From NCBI GenBank assembly GCA_037074765.1, contig JBAMDO010000061.1, positions 186,001-250,000 on the forward strand: a stretch of DNA of 64,000 nt, in the 5' to 3' direction. A program made the translations under genes and the position numbers. The notes under the pieces were generated by a model. It saw nothing but the letters and a program-made list of their open reading frames with translations. It did no database searches and was not told where the DNA came from. Below, in pieces: positions 12,201 to 27,200 of this stretch. Positions within the stretch are counted from its first letter, which is position 1. The number at the start of each line of letters is the position of its first letter. This DNA is from Mansonella perstans. Its lineage: Eukaryota; Nematoda; Chromadorea; Rhabditida; Onchocercidae.

Positions 12201-15200
12201 TTATAATTTAATAATGACAAAGTTATTTAATAAGTTTATGCTTTCTTTCTATCATTCCTGACTGTACATAATGTGCTAAATTTTAAAATTACTAAGAAAA
12301 CTAGAAGTCATAATAAGTCCAAAAAAGTGATCACCGCAACTGGATGATATGCAGAAGTTGAGAAGTTGACAGGTTGATTTTATTTAATGCAACCAAAATG
12401 AAGCAATAAATTTATACATAACATCGACAAATTAAAACAAAAACTCACATTCATTCTGCGTTCTGATGCATCATAAAAGAGATCTGAACGACGTTGAATA
12501 AATTCAGCTATAAGTCCCTTTACATTATTTTTTTCCTTTTTATTATTATTGTTGTTATGATTGGTAGTCGCGCTTTTTCCATATGACTTTATATCAATGT
12601 CAAAAGAATTCGCTGACCAATATATCAAAGGACAATAAATCCTTATATCATCATTTATTTGCGATGGTTCCTGAAAAGTGAAAGTTAAAGAAAATTTTGT
12701 GAATTTGGAAAAAGTTCTGACTAGTGCTTACTCAATAACCTTTAACGTGTTTTTTGAACAGATATTAGAAATTTCTAAACTTGAAAAAAGTTTTCTGAAC
12801 CAAACTGATATTTCGGATTCAGCTTAATTCCATTTTATTATTTCGGATCCATCTTATCCCCATTTATCCTTTCGCGATTCAAGAAAACCGACTATGGTGG
12901 AACTTCAAACAAATTTCTTTTTAGAATTTTTGGTCTTCTAAAGAAAAAAGTTTACCTCAAAACAAATTTCTATATCGTCGTCTTCAGCATCCATTGGACA
13001 CGGCTCTTCTTCAGTGTCGTCCATGTCAGCATCTTCTTCATCACTACTTTCATTAATATCATCAGATACCAATTTTGTTAAATCAGAATGTGTTGAACAA
13101 GATGCCGCCATACCATTTTCAATATCCAAATCCATACTAAATGAAAGAGAAAATACTTTTACAAAACTATAGGTTTCAAGCTGTTTAGGAATCCATGACT
13201 ACTTTGAGATGATTTATGTTTACTGACAGAATAATGACGATTAAGATTAACGAATAGCTGATTATACTGCTATCCAAAATTATAATGAAAAAGCGTCAAA
13301 ATTTGTATTCGCAATATCAATTGATACATGTATATTAATGGTTTGCAGTGTACCCGTGATCATTGCAATAAATTACGAAGCGACGTAATTGCTAGATACG
13401 CTAGCACAATGAAGATGCTTATTTAAAGAAGCTAAGAAATACCGACGAAAAATTACGTGGACAAGAGAGACTTACGAATCGAGAACAATCGAGTTACTTG
13501 ACGCGACAGGATCATCTGACATAGGCCATGTTTCCCATACATCCAATAAGCAAGTTAATTCATTTAAAACATTACTGAAATTTCGAAACTAATTCCCTTT
13601 TAATGCAAAATAAGTCTTAACTTGACGTTACACTCAACTTCAGTTTCAATCATCAAACAGCAACTAATATGCCTATATGGACAAATTTCTAAACAATGTA
13701 CTAAAATGTAATGTATTGTTTACATCTCTAAATGAAGTAATGAAATACCAAATGTACTAATAACCAAATGAATACAACTTCATTAATAACCTTTGATCCT
13801 GGGGTGATAATGAAGCTGAAGACTCGCCTGATTCAACATTCGCATTCGATTCCGGAAATACAACATCTGGAGGCAACTGAGAATACAGTTCATTTTCATC
13901 ATCTTCTACAACTACCCCTTTACTTCTGTAATTATTTCGCGTGCTTTTCTCATTCAGCCATGTATTTTCGTCATTCTGCTCTATATCAGCTGAAAAAGGA
14001 GAATGTAAAACAATAAGTTTAGACAAATTCAAAATATAGGAAGCTTTTAAAAAAAAAGAATCATAATAGCGTAAACTAGCCAATCATATAAAATATCCGG
14101 CAATAAAAAGACTGAAGAAATGCGATTAAAAATTATAGGAATGATCTTGACATATTTAAATTTTGCTTTAAACAAATTTACATCAAATTTGAAAAAGAAC
14201 TGTTTGTTCAAAATCAGTTCAACAATTTTTGAATAAATCCTATGCGTGGACTAACAATAATCATTAAAATAGTCCGAAAAAAATCATACCAATGCACGAT
14301 GATGGAATATAATATTTTGTATGAAAGTTCATAAAAATTTTTCAAGAATAGCATGAGAAACTAACAATTTGCAACAAGCAGTCGGCCATCCCTTATTTCA
14401 AGGCCCACACGATTTGCATCAGCAAATGTTGCAATGAAGCGACCAAGCTGTTGAAAGGCCACATGAGTCACCTGCAACAACAAAATGATGAATGATTTTA
14501 TGCTTATATCTCATGATTTCAAAAGCCTGTAGGGCAAACTAAAGTTTAATAACATTTTTCATAATGGTCACTTAGAAAAACAGTGCTGAAGTGCAGATAC
14601 ACACACACACACACACACACAATAAATCACAAGTAATAATTAAAACCTGAAGTGGAAAAGTTAATTTTAATGAAATTTTTAAACAACATTAGTGCACTAT
14701 TTGAATGGAACATTCATCATTTATTTCACTTTCACAAAAATTCTTCCTCCCCTTGCACCTACTTTGAATGGAATGAATAAAATATCCCTCCATATTCAAT
14801 AAAAATAATAATAACAGTAATAATAATAACAATGATAATAATAATAATAAAATAATGATAATAATAATATTAATAATAACAATGATAATAAATAATAATA
14901 ATAATCATAGGCCTTCGATTTGTTAAACAACACAAATAAATTCAATTCCTCTCTGAAAAGATGCTGAATTGATTATGGATCGGATCTTAACTAATTTCAA
15001 GTAGGATTTATACTTTGCTGTATTTTTTTGGAATCATTTTGCTGTATTAGTTATTATAAATAATAATATTAATGACGATAATAATAATGATAGTAATAAT
15101 GGCAATAATAATGATATAATAGCGGTAATGATAATGATGATAATTTATAATATATAGTAATAACAATAATAACAAATAGTTTTTGTTGATTAAAATTTAT

Positions 15201-18200
15201 TGAGCAAATGAATTCTGTGTCTATCCTGAAATAATTGCTTGGGCAGGATCAGTCTATCAAATCGAAGCAAATTTATATGTGAAACAAAATAAATGTTTTG
15301 GGTAAAAAAAAAAAAAAATGAAAAAAATTACCCAACGCGAAGTATCATGAAGTAGGGTGACAAAATGTGGTGCAAGTTTGCATTCTTTTGTTTCCATTGT
15401 ACACATTTTTGCAATATCAACAAATACCTCACATGATGATTTTCGTACACCCCATGCTGGATCTTCACTTAATGCTAGCAAAAATGGTACCGCAAACTGC
15501 AAAAATGAAAAAAGTAAGAAAATAAATGGAAGATGAAATTTTAAAATTTATAAAATCTTTAACGTTAGCGAAAAAAAAAATTAGATCGATAAAATAAAAT
15601 TTTCTATGTGAATCTTTCCACACTTTCTCTCTCTCAAAAAATATTTTTTAATCATTTTTAAACACTCTTCACTCATTTATCTTCCATTTCGCTTATTTTC
15701 CGTCAACGTAATAATTTTCAAATATGCACAGAAAATTTTATACTAAATTTCTTTTACCTGTTCTGTAAAATTTCTTCCGAACATTACTGCCAATTTTCCC
15801 AAAATCATTACACATGTCTGAAATTCATGAAATAAATTATAGGCATATAAATAAATATATATATATATAGATTGTAAGAAATTAAATAATTAGCACATAA
15901 ACAAACCACATACTCTCCAATAGCATTATCAATATTGTTATTTGATTAAAAATGACCAAATCACGAAATATAAAAAGTCCGGTTTTACATTTTAACACAG
16001 CTGCGGTATAGGTCTTAAGCCATTTTAAAGATCAAAAACGAGAAAAAAGAAACCAAAACAAAATACAAAATAAATGATATATCATAATAATATCTTATAA
16101 CTTCAGGTACAGCACATATAACTACCAAATATGTAGAGGCAATGAATGTCAAGTTAAAAATTATATCTTGAAGGTAATCAGAAGTATGTTTCCCAGGTCT
16201 TCTATCAGATATAAAATCATCATTTTTTTTTTTAAGAAAATTGGCATTTTCTTCTGGCTAAATATAAAATTGGTGTAGGAAAAGTTAAAAAATGTTATTA
16301 ACGCTTAGTAAGTTACAATATAAACTACTTTATTTGTCATAAAATAATTTAAAACAAGTAATACGCTTATTAGTTAAAGCTATTCTAGTTAAAATATCAC
16401 TACCAACCAATAAACATCCTATATTAAAAGAAATCAATTTCATTAAAATTTTTCAAATTGTATTTGAATTCACAGATCCTCATAATTTCATTTCTATCAC
16501 TCGTAGCATCAAATACCCAAGCCATCCAGTTATTACAAAAGTTGGTCAGTCTCCTCGGACAATTAAACGCTACTTGCATCAGTTATTACAAGAGTTGGTC
16601 AGTCTCCTCGGACAATTAAACGCTACTTGCATCACTTCATAACTATGGATATTTCAGTTTCAAATCTTTTACTATTCCCAGCTCTTGGATCTTTATAATT
16701 CGTTTTTTCATCCGATATTTTTATTCTTTTCGCAATCCTTTTAGGGTGATTTCCAACCATTAGAGACTACTTTGATTTTTCTATTTGTAATAGAAACTAA
16801 AAAGTTGAAAAAATAATAAATTGTTAATTTGAAAATAAAACTTTTTTTCAAAACTTTTAACGCATTGTTAAATTGTGAGTTTTTTGATCAACCTTATCAT
16901 CGCCTTTCTCGCGTATCATCAACTGGATATCATTTCAATCTTTCAATCTTATTCTCATACTTTCATTTTAAGCAAATATTTATTCACTGTAATAAGCAAC
17001 AAATCATGTTACTTATAATTACATTCTTGTTCACTTTAAATTTCATATCATTATCATTTATCAATGCTAGCAGATAAAGAAAAATATTTCATCTAACAAT
17101 TCACTCATATCGTTCTAATAAAAATATTCCTCTGATTGCTTCCAATTTATCTTTTATATTAAAATTATCATTAACATATTACATTCATTTAATGCTATCC
17201 TAAACTCATAAACAATTCATTCTATCATCTATTGTTCAAGTGTTTAATTACTTGATTATTTAACTGCTAATATAATTCATCTAACTCTATCCATTGACTT
17301 TTGCTATGTAAAATCCACAAGCCACAACATACACACCGAATTCATCCTCAAAATATCATTAATCAATCTAGTCTAATGGAATAACACAGCTCACCAGTCT
17401 GTGATTTTATCAGCTAGAATTGTTAAGTGTTGCTTTTCAAGCTTATTTATGATTGTTTTTTTCTTTATCACTGAATATATTTCAGCGATCCCACCCAACT
17501 TACCAATCAAAAAAAAAAACCCAAATTATAACTTGCCTCATACTTAATTTTATCAGTTCAATTCTATTAACTGCATCAATAGCCATTTAATACAATATTT
17601 TCATGTCATGATAGATAAATAAAAGGTAAGATGAATGGATCAAAATTCAGAATATCATTGGATGCTATCAAGTCTATAATTTTTAGCATACCTTAAATTG
17701 CTTAAAACTTAACAATTGCTTGTGAATTTTTTTTTAATTCCAAACATCTTTCATATTTCATGCAACAAAGTTCTTATAGAAATGCTAGCAACTAACACTT
17801 TTCTAGCTTAGGTCTTTACAATTTCCACCGCTACAACATCTCAATCTTAGCTAGAAATTTGTTCCCTCAATTCTAGGTTACTTAATTTTAGCATCCAAAA
17901 AATACATCTCTCTCCTTGTTTCAACTATTCATATTCTTTAAGTGATTTGATAATATCCATATACTACTGATGCTATATTTTATTGTATCTTAAAATTAAT
18001 TTTCATATCTTATTAATCTTTCTTTTCATTTATCCATAAATAATCTTTCTCATATTTCCACTTTTTCTTCAATCATTTTTGACATATCCTTCGTTTATAA
18101 GAATTTTATCACTAAATATTTAATCAAAAAACAAAAATTTTTTGAAAAGTTTGTAGATGAATGGGATACTTTTCCTATTTCATAAAGCTTTCATTTTTTC

Positions 18201-21200
18201 GAAATATTAAGCATGAAAATGTGCCAAATGCTTTTTCCCTCTTTTTTTTTTGTTTTTTTCTATATTTCAAATTTTTGTCACGCATATATCATTTGTTTTG
18301 CTACAACAATGCACTTTTCGTTAATTCAAATGCAAAAAAAAAAAAAAAATGCAAAAGAAAAAAAAACATTCAAATTTTGCAAAATTTATTTTAAAACAAA
18401 AAAAAAAAAAAATTTCCCTCAAATTAATTATCTAAGAAATTAATGATTAGCAAATAGATAGATCAATCTTTTCTTTCCTAATTTATTCTTATATATTTCA
18501 ATGTAAAATTTAATTGTTGTATTAATGAATGAATTAATGTTAAGTCTATGTTTGTGCGTGTACAATTCATTCATTCTATGTAACGTCCCTTTTTTTTTTT
18601 CATTTTCAATTCACTAAATGGAAGTAAAAGAAAGGTTTCAAAATTTCGTAAGAAATGTTAGAGATCGGTGAGATAATTTTATTGCTTGAAGCTAACCCAC
18701 CATCATCACACAACCACTTTGCCAATGCATTTTTCCTTCTTTTTCTTTTCTTTCATTTTTTTCACTTTTTTTTTTTTTTTTCTGACATAAAGTTAAATAA
18801 AATGTTTCGTAATGTATATGATATACATATGTATAATTAATGTCATGTTGAAAAATTTTGTCCAAAGCATTGCAAATGAATGAATGACCTTTGACTTTTT
18901 GCCCCATTTCCATCCATCCATCCATCCATCCATTCATTCATTCATTCAGTCTATCACTATTACTAACTAATCCTTCCTTCATTTACTACACACACACACA
19001 CACATAAACGAAGTAGGAAGTAGTAGTAGTAGAAACACCTCTACTCTTTTCTGGCGCAAGCTCAAATTACGAAATAATCTTTCCCAATTTTTCCCACATC
19101 ATATCGCTTTTATTCTACTACTTCTTTTCATCCCATTTTTTCTCACTATAGCACAATATGAATGAATTGAATTTAACGTTGAAACTGTCATATTAAAAAA
19201 TAATGAAGCAATACACAATTTGCTTCCTTTTGGCACATCAAATTTTTCAAAAATTTTTTCAGTTTTTTTTTTTTTTTTAAAACTTATCTCTTCTTTTATA
19301 TTTCCTTCCTTCCCTCTTTCTCGTAACATCTTACATTAAAATGCATTCAAATATAGAAGATCCAAAATTAACATGATATTATCACATTTCTTATGAATCA
19401 ATCTTCCGCATTAGTGATAATTTAATAAATATGAAATGCATAAGTTGCCGCCGATAGCAATTCGCAGAATTCCCACAACACAGAAAACATATCATTCGCA
19501 GAGAATTGTCTTTTTTTTTTGCTTCTTATATTTCTTAATTTATACAGTTTCTATTTTGCATTGTAAAACTTTTTCCTTTTTTTTTTTAAACTATCATATT
19601 TGTAAAATTTTTAGAAGGAGAAAATAAAACTTTTTGCATTACTTTTCGGATATGAAATGCTGTATCTTGCAATAATACGCTATATTTGCCGAGAAAATTT
19701 TCGAAAATCCATCTCTTCGTTAACGCTTCTGGCCATGTGACAATTTTGCAGAGAAGCTGAAAACATTTTATCAGTATTATATATCCATCATGTTTCTCAC
19801 ACTACAACATCTATTTTTTGTTTATTCTTTGCTATTTCCCTCTTTTTTTGTTAGAAATTTTATTTCTCACAACAATACGACAAAACAAATTGTTTCGGTA
19901 GCTTGAGGTAAATTTCCAATTAGCAGCAAAACCGATGAATAATAAATACAAATTTCCATAGCATGAATATAAATCACACATATCACATCCCCATTATATA
20001 GTTAGCTTAACAATTAAATTCTTGACACTTTTTATTTATCAATCAATTCAATTCAAAAACTATTTGTTTAAAAAAGAATTTTGGCACAAAAGATATTGAC
20101 ACTATTCAGTTATGTGTCACTTATACAAAAAAAAAAAAAAACATCAGCTTTACAATTTGAAAAATTGAATGAGAAAATGATAAACAAGCGATAGGTATAG
20201 GATATTTTTAAAGATGATTATTGTATATATATACAATAATAGGAATGAACAAAAAAAATATACGTTCTTTTGATGAAATGTTCAAATTAAAATAAATAGA
20301 ATACAAAAAATATTTCTATCATATACAATATACTGATAATAATTTTTGGAGATATTTTATGAACAAACTAACAAATACAAACATATATATATATACTACT
20401 TAAATTCTAAAAACATCATTATTTTAAGACATGATCATCATATCTTACAAATCATACAAAGTTCTACCAAAATTTCATTTAATAACAAATATAAAAGAAA
20501 GTAAAGCAGTAAATTATTTCCCATGATATAGTGTAAATAATGAGTCACTAGAATAATAATAATAATAGGATGAAACCGGATACTAGATTAAGCTTGCTGA
20601 ATGCATATTATATGATGAATGAAGACGACAAGCGCACAACACATCAAAGCTGGCTGTGATATGAATTTCATTTAACGACACATCACTGACCACTTTGACG
20701 TGTTGGAGAAGTCCTTTTCGACGAATTCTCGAAAAAGTAATCATAAGCAGAATGTTGTCCAGCATTTTCTCCAAGGGAAAATATGGCAATAATTTCAGAA
20801 ATTATAAGCAAGTAAACTTCAACAAAAACAAGTTTGAAATTTACAAATCATTTTACGTACAAGCAGCAAATATCAATAGTTACACAAAATGCGCATTTAG
20901 GTAAAATGTAATAACAATATGCAATAAGTCAAACAAGTTAGTGACAAATTATAATAAAAGTATTATCAAATAATTCAACGGAAATATTTTCTCTCCAGGA
21001 GCACAGCAGGATACTATTCAATAATCAACCAAACTCTCTTCTTCACAGATAAACACATATCAGCAGTTATGAATAGAAATAATTCATCCTATAGCTCAGG
21101 TTTATTTACAATTTCAGCTCTCTTAACATCAAATCATTAAATCTCATCTAAGCAAAATACCAACATTGACTTCTATATCATCAATCTAACTATATGAATC

Positions 21201-24200
21201 ATTCAACAATAATTTCAATGTTATTTAACAATTGTGTGAATAGTTTTTCAGCATACCATTAACACAGCATTGTCTATATAACTTAGACAAGACTTCAGAA
21301 AATTTAAACAAAAAAAAAAAAAAAAAAATCAACACAAATTACAAATGTATGTGATTTATACATACCTTTCAACGCAGAACAGCAGCAAAATAGCAAATAC
21401 ATCACGGCTCACGTTAATAAAAAAAAGCAATGGAACTTGGCGAGAAAAAAAAGAAACAAAATCACTTTTGATAAATTTACAGCAAAAACACAACAATGCG
21501 TGGTTAACGACGTAGTGATTGGTGAAGAATTGATGCATCTCAGGTAGTAGTGTTAAGAAGTTTAAACATTTTTTAGCAAGTATATATATATATAACACTA
21601 TTATGATACAAATGTATATATTAAAAAAAAATCATTTACAACAAACATATATTGCTATATGCCGCCATACATATATTCTCGCATATATCTCTCAGTTAAA
21701 GACCGATACAACTTCACTTCATCATTATTCATAAGCTATTAATTATATAGCCAAAACAGTTAAGAGAGTTTCCCGAATCTATAATATCACTCTATTCATA
21801 CTACACTAAATCACTCTATTCATACTAACTAAATCACTCTATTCATACTACACTAATTGATTTCACCAATCAGTTCATCAATGAAAAACCGAAAGAAATG
21901 TAGAATTGAAATGAGACTGAAAAAATAAAAAAAAAAAAAGGACAAAGACGTGAAGAAGAAGAGTAAATGAGGCGCCACGCTATTTGCTTCCCGAGAGACA
22001 CCTGTCGTATCCTTTCTACACCATACACTTTCAAAGCAGCTGTGAAATGATTGATGATAGATGAGGGACGAACTTTTTGTTCTCCCGTAAAGCTTCCCTC
22101 CTCCATTGCTACAAAATTTTTCCTCTTCTATACTCTTCACTACCACTACTACTACTACTACTGCTCCTACAACTGCTACTACTACTGCTTCTTCTACTAC
22201 CAATACTACTACTACTACAATGAGTATCATCCAGTCGAATACATAATACATTTCCTTCACATGACAGTCTTTTAACTATAAAAAGGAACAATGCTTTTTG
22301 TCTCTTTTGATTTCTTTCACATCACATATATTATCCTATCTCATCACATTATATGACCATCATTCTTCTTTCTACAACTCAACAATTCTCATTCTTCCAA
22401 TACTTAGTACCAAATGGCCATATTTCCATCTGTTCGTTACTATTACCCTGACCTGAATAAATATCTAATATGGTACATAAAAAGAAAAAAAAAAGAAACC
22501 AGTGTATCATAAATTATACATTATATGGGAAATATAGGATTATTTCGCTATCACTTCTTTTCAAAAACAAATTCCTTTTTTTTTTACTCATGCAAAAAAA
22601 AAGATGAAGAAAAAATTATCGAAGAGAAGCTATGAATCGTTTTTGCTGTAATCGCTAAAATTATCAACATAATTCTTATCAATACCACAATCGCTACCAT
22701 TACTATCAAAAATTCTTGGCATTCATCCCAAATTCCAATATCACTCAACAATATAATTATTATTGCTACTGTACTACTCTATATGTATCGTCACTGGTAC
22801 TACCATCTCAAGCAATAAGAGTCCAATGCGAATAATGCTATTTCTGCAACTACCAATTCATCCTTGAAGAAATCATCTACATATGTTAAGGGAAAGACAT
22901 CAGATTTCTACACCAATAAAAATGAATGGCAGCAAGCATCGGCCGTTTCTGCCTATCAACTATCTTCTTTCGGATGTTGCCCCTTTGAATAGGTAGAATC
23001 ATAGTTGCAGGAAAAACACTGATCTATTCATATCAGATATCAAAGATCTTTACAATTTTCTACTACTAATATCTTACGCATACCTTAAAAGGATTAAATC
23101 GTGTTCTGAAAGCTAGTAAAATGGTACTTCATCCTACTTAACAGAAAGCTTTGCAATTCAAAAAGAGGATAAAGTGTGAGGTTATCTTTTTTACTAGCAA
23201 TTAATCAATCTGTTACTCAGCTAATCAACTGTTTACTTCCTATTACTTAAAAACAGTGACTCGACAATATGTGGTAGAATTTTGCACATTTTAACCATAT
23301 TTCCCACTTATATAAAGTGGTAAATAGCATCGGCATCAACATCAATTACGATTGAACTGTTCACAATAATTAATTAGTAGCCAAAAAATAATTTGCCATA
23401 AAAACCATTTTTAATAACGTGCATATGGATAACTTCGGCTTGAAACTATAATTTCGTACAGCAAAACCAAGCAAAAAAAAACAAAAACAATCAAAATCTC
23501 CCCTCTCCATAATAGATTGCAAGACGACTTCAAATTCAAAATTCGTTTTCCAGTTCAAAGCTATCCAAGCAAAAGGATGAAGCTTAATTTGTTAATTACT
23601 TTACTTGCTATGTATCAAGAATGGAACAATAAAAAGATACAGACTACAACATTTCTAATCTCCATTAACTTAACTTCAGCAAAAAAAAAAAAAAACCATT
23701 AATACCAGTATTAGCAATGGCAGAACGAAACCGTATCAGCATTTGTTTTTTGCGACGCATTGATTAGCCACATCAGCCAGCGTATATACGCACAATACAA
23801 TAGTAGATTTAGCCAAGTAATGAAGTTTAATCAAGTAATGAAGCTGTCGGCCAAGTTTATTCCGCTTATTTTGGACGAATTTACAGTTCGGTGTGGAAAG
23901 GATGATTATGATAATTGCAAGAAGGGGGCGTCGCCGTGATACGAGGCGAAAAACAGAATAGTGATACGACCTTCAAATTCTAGCGTCTCACTACCCATGT
24001 CTTTCACCACCGATACACAGCATGCTCCAGATGGTATAAATTGTTTGTCAAATTACACCCCTTGGGACACTTTCCATAAATTAAACTTCAAACCAAAACT
24101 TAATACCATGCACTTCTCCTAGCATTTCCCAAATGTCTACCTGAATCTTAAAGTATGATTGTGCATTAGGAAACCTGCCCGACAATGTGAAAAAAAAAAT

Positions 24201-27200
24201 CCTCTATTCTATCACAAGCAAACATAAAGTACACTGAAAGACATGTAAACTAAAGACGCAGGAGTGTAATTTGATTTCAATGCTTCAAGGACTTGTAAAA
24301 TAACAAATAACAAAAATACTCGCACCAAAAGTGGATCATAACTTCCTCATGCAGCTAACACAATCTCCAATACAATTTTTCGAATAGCTTAAAAGTTTCA
24401 TATAACATTTGTCTACAAGCAAACACGATATGATAATTTTATGTGAACAAGATTGAGATTGAAATATGATAAGAACCACATTCAATTTATCAATACAACA
24501 ACACACTTCATGAATGAAACAAAAGTGAGCAGTGAAAAACAGGAAATTATCCAGAATTTTTAGAAATTTCAACTACATATCCCATTAACTATTACCAGTT
24601 ATTGCTATACCATGTTCTGCAGAATAATTTAAAAAGTGCTTGAAGCAAATGAACAAAATAATTTATGGGAACTTATAGTTAAAGCAATGGGGGGTCCCGG
24701 TAACCCCTGGATATCATTCCTTTGATAAAGCATTGCACATAAAGTACATGAAATATGAGCTCTAAAGATCATATACACCACAGAAAACGGAATAAAACAG
24801 AATCAGACAATAATAATAAATGGAATTGAAATTATGTAACTTTCATAGCAATCATCCCATCAAAACTTTTGCATTTCATTAAGAGATTAAGGAATAACAT
24901 TGAGAGATGACAAAAATTAGCAACTAACCATTAGCGATTCCAACCGTTGGTCATCAGAAATATAATATGAGCAATCAGATGAGCAATAGCAATGTCTGAA
25001 TAGTGTAGGACAAATCACATTTTGCAAACTTCCTGAAAGAACTAAAACTAAATGTAAGAAGAAGAAGTAGAAGTAGAGAATTAGTACTATAGAAATTCAC
25101 AAAAATAACTCATATAATAATCTTTTTTTCACAAAACCAAACAATGGAATATTATCAAATAATCTTTTATAAACCAAAAAAAAAAAAAAAAAAGATTGTA
25201 ATGACGACATGAATTGAATGATACTTCATAGATAATTACTAACAAAAAAAAAAAAAAAAAAATAAACAATCAATCAATCAATTAATCTAATTAAACACAA
25301 TGAAAAGTTGAATAGAATAAAACATTGAACTGAAATATGAAACAAAAAAAGGAAAAAAAAAAAGGAAAAGATAATGAAATAATAATGTAAATATTATTAT
25401 AAAAACAAAGTAAAGTAAAATTAATGTATAAAAGTGTAATAATAATAATAACATGTAAAATGAAAAACAACAACAACAATAACAATTCTATCTGTTTGAT
25501 CATTGCTGTAATAAAGAAAAGGGAAAGAAAAAAAAAAATGACCCATCAAATGAAATGAGAATGAACCGTTGATAAAATTGAAAATGAAGAGAAAGTGTTG
25601 CTACTACTACTATTGCTGCATGTATAGATGATTATGATGATAGGTATCCGTGTAGAAAAATAATTGTTAGGTAAATGGCAAACAACAACAAAGTTGCAAG
25701 ATTTAATAGAATAGAGAAAATTGAAGAGTATGCATGTGTGTGTGTGTGTGTGAATGGTTGAAATGAATGGATAGATAGATGGATCAGATCTGAAACTTTC
25801 ATTGCTTACTTGCAGCTGTCACGTTGACAAACATGATAATATATATATATTGATAGAGGAAGAAGAAAAGAGAAGAATTACTGTCAACTTCTTATTTCAT
25901 ATACATACAATAAATTATTTCAAAGAAAGCTAAAAAGAAACACTAGTAATTGTTTTAGGAGGAAGAAATGAAGCTCATATAGAAAATAAAAAGGAGGAAA
26001 TAGGAGGATATGATGATGATAATGATGATGATACATAGTAATGTCGGAAGAATAGAGGTCATAGCGTGACAAAATTATACATAAGAAATAGAAACAGCTA
26101 TATTTTCTTGTCCATAAGATAACACAGAAAGCAAGAGAAAGAAAGAAAAAGGTCAAGTGAATGAATGAATGAGTCAGTGAAAGTTAATGAAGTAGTAAGA
26201 GTAGATAGATAGATAGTTTGAAAGAAAGATTCAGATAGAGTTTTCGGGTATGATATGATGATGATGATGGTAATGGTGATGGTGGTGGCCAAATTCTTCT
26301 TCTCCTATAACATACCACCAGCAAATAACATTCAATAGGCGACCATTTTGCACATGGCATTGGCATAGGAAAAGAGTGAATGTTGCAGCCAACTCAATGG
26401 ATACAGCAATAGTTAAAGCGACAAGTTCGGGGACCTTCAGGAGGGTTAAGGAATGATGGGGTAGGATAGGATGGGAATGGCGAGAGGAAAGGGGTGAACT
26501 ATCAAAACCCAACCGAACCCAACCCAACCTATCAGTAGCAGCATCCTCCTGAATTATTCACTAAGAAGCAACATGACCCTCCCTCCCTCCATCCCTCCCT
26601 CCCTGCTTCCTTTCTTCCTTCCTTGCCTTATCCCCCCCTCCCTTGCCTACCTTTCTCTTTCTCGCTCCCTCTCTTCCAGTTAGTTTTTTTTTTTTTATGC
26701 CTAACAAGATGTAAGAGTAATGAAATGATAAAATAACTAATGCATCATACACTAAAGAGATGAATGAATCTCTAAGGCGTGGCATATTTTTCTTTTCCAT
26801 CCTTACTAACATATTTATATAACAAATATTCCCATCCTTCTTTCATTCTTTTCTTTATTTCTTTTCCTGCATTTCTTAAACAGAAGAAGAAGACAAAGAA
26901 GAAAAGAGTGAATGAATGTTTATTTAGTAAATTGCAATTTTATAAAGAATAACAGAGAATGAAGAGAATACAACAGACAATGAAGAGAGTGCAGAGAGTG
27001 CGGTGGGACAAAGAGAAAATGAGAAAAAATATGGTTGGCATTTTTGGCATCATACAAAAAATGCCATTAAGACATTGCGAAAAACATGGCAATTCTCTCA
27101 CTCTCACTCTCACTCTCACTCTCATTTAGTTGCACGTATTTCGCCCTATCAATCGTGCATCCTACCTATTTACCTACTTATTTACCTATCTATCTACTAT

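Larger units (their letters stand above)
15818..19642 (-). other. Long ppfr-1 intron (3.8 kb)
   Basis: Lies between the exons encoding FHIRK and TCVMILGK. It is AT-rich with homopolymer runs and contains a perfect-looking 53-bp tandem duplication (16527-16632), CATC/CATT repeats (about 18905-18950) and an AC run near 18988. No nested gene was recognised on either strand. Confidence 0.7.

Noticed and set aside
20583..20789. Minus-strand open frame resembling a ppfr-1 exon (fits phase and looks like the NDDVKTEA region)
   Set aside because: The same bases are the mir-2 hairpin, with mature sequence and paired arm. The apparent exon fit relied on poor splice sites (AAAAG acceptor, GTGTTG donor).
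22020..22060. TTTCACAGCTGC resembling a mir-2 family seed
   Set aside because: The seed is off by one base, and neither flank provides a complementary arm. The CACAG fits better as a splice acceptor.
23078..23120. 22-nt putative mini-exon of ppfr-1 (CTTTCAG acceptor, GTATGC donor)
   Set aside because: Ends in phase 2, incompatible with the next exon unless a further unseen exon exists.
23820..23939. Small plus-strand frame of 39 codons beside mir-71
   Set aside because: Runs up to the microRNA precursor on the opposite strand, has no splice or promoter support, and the raised GC is explained by the microRNA locus.
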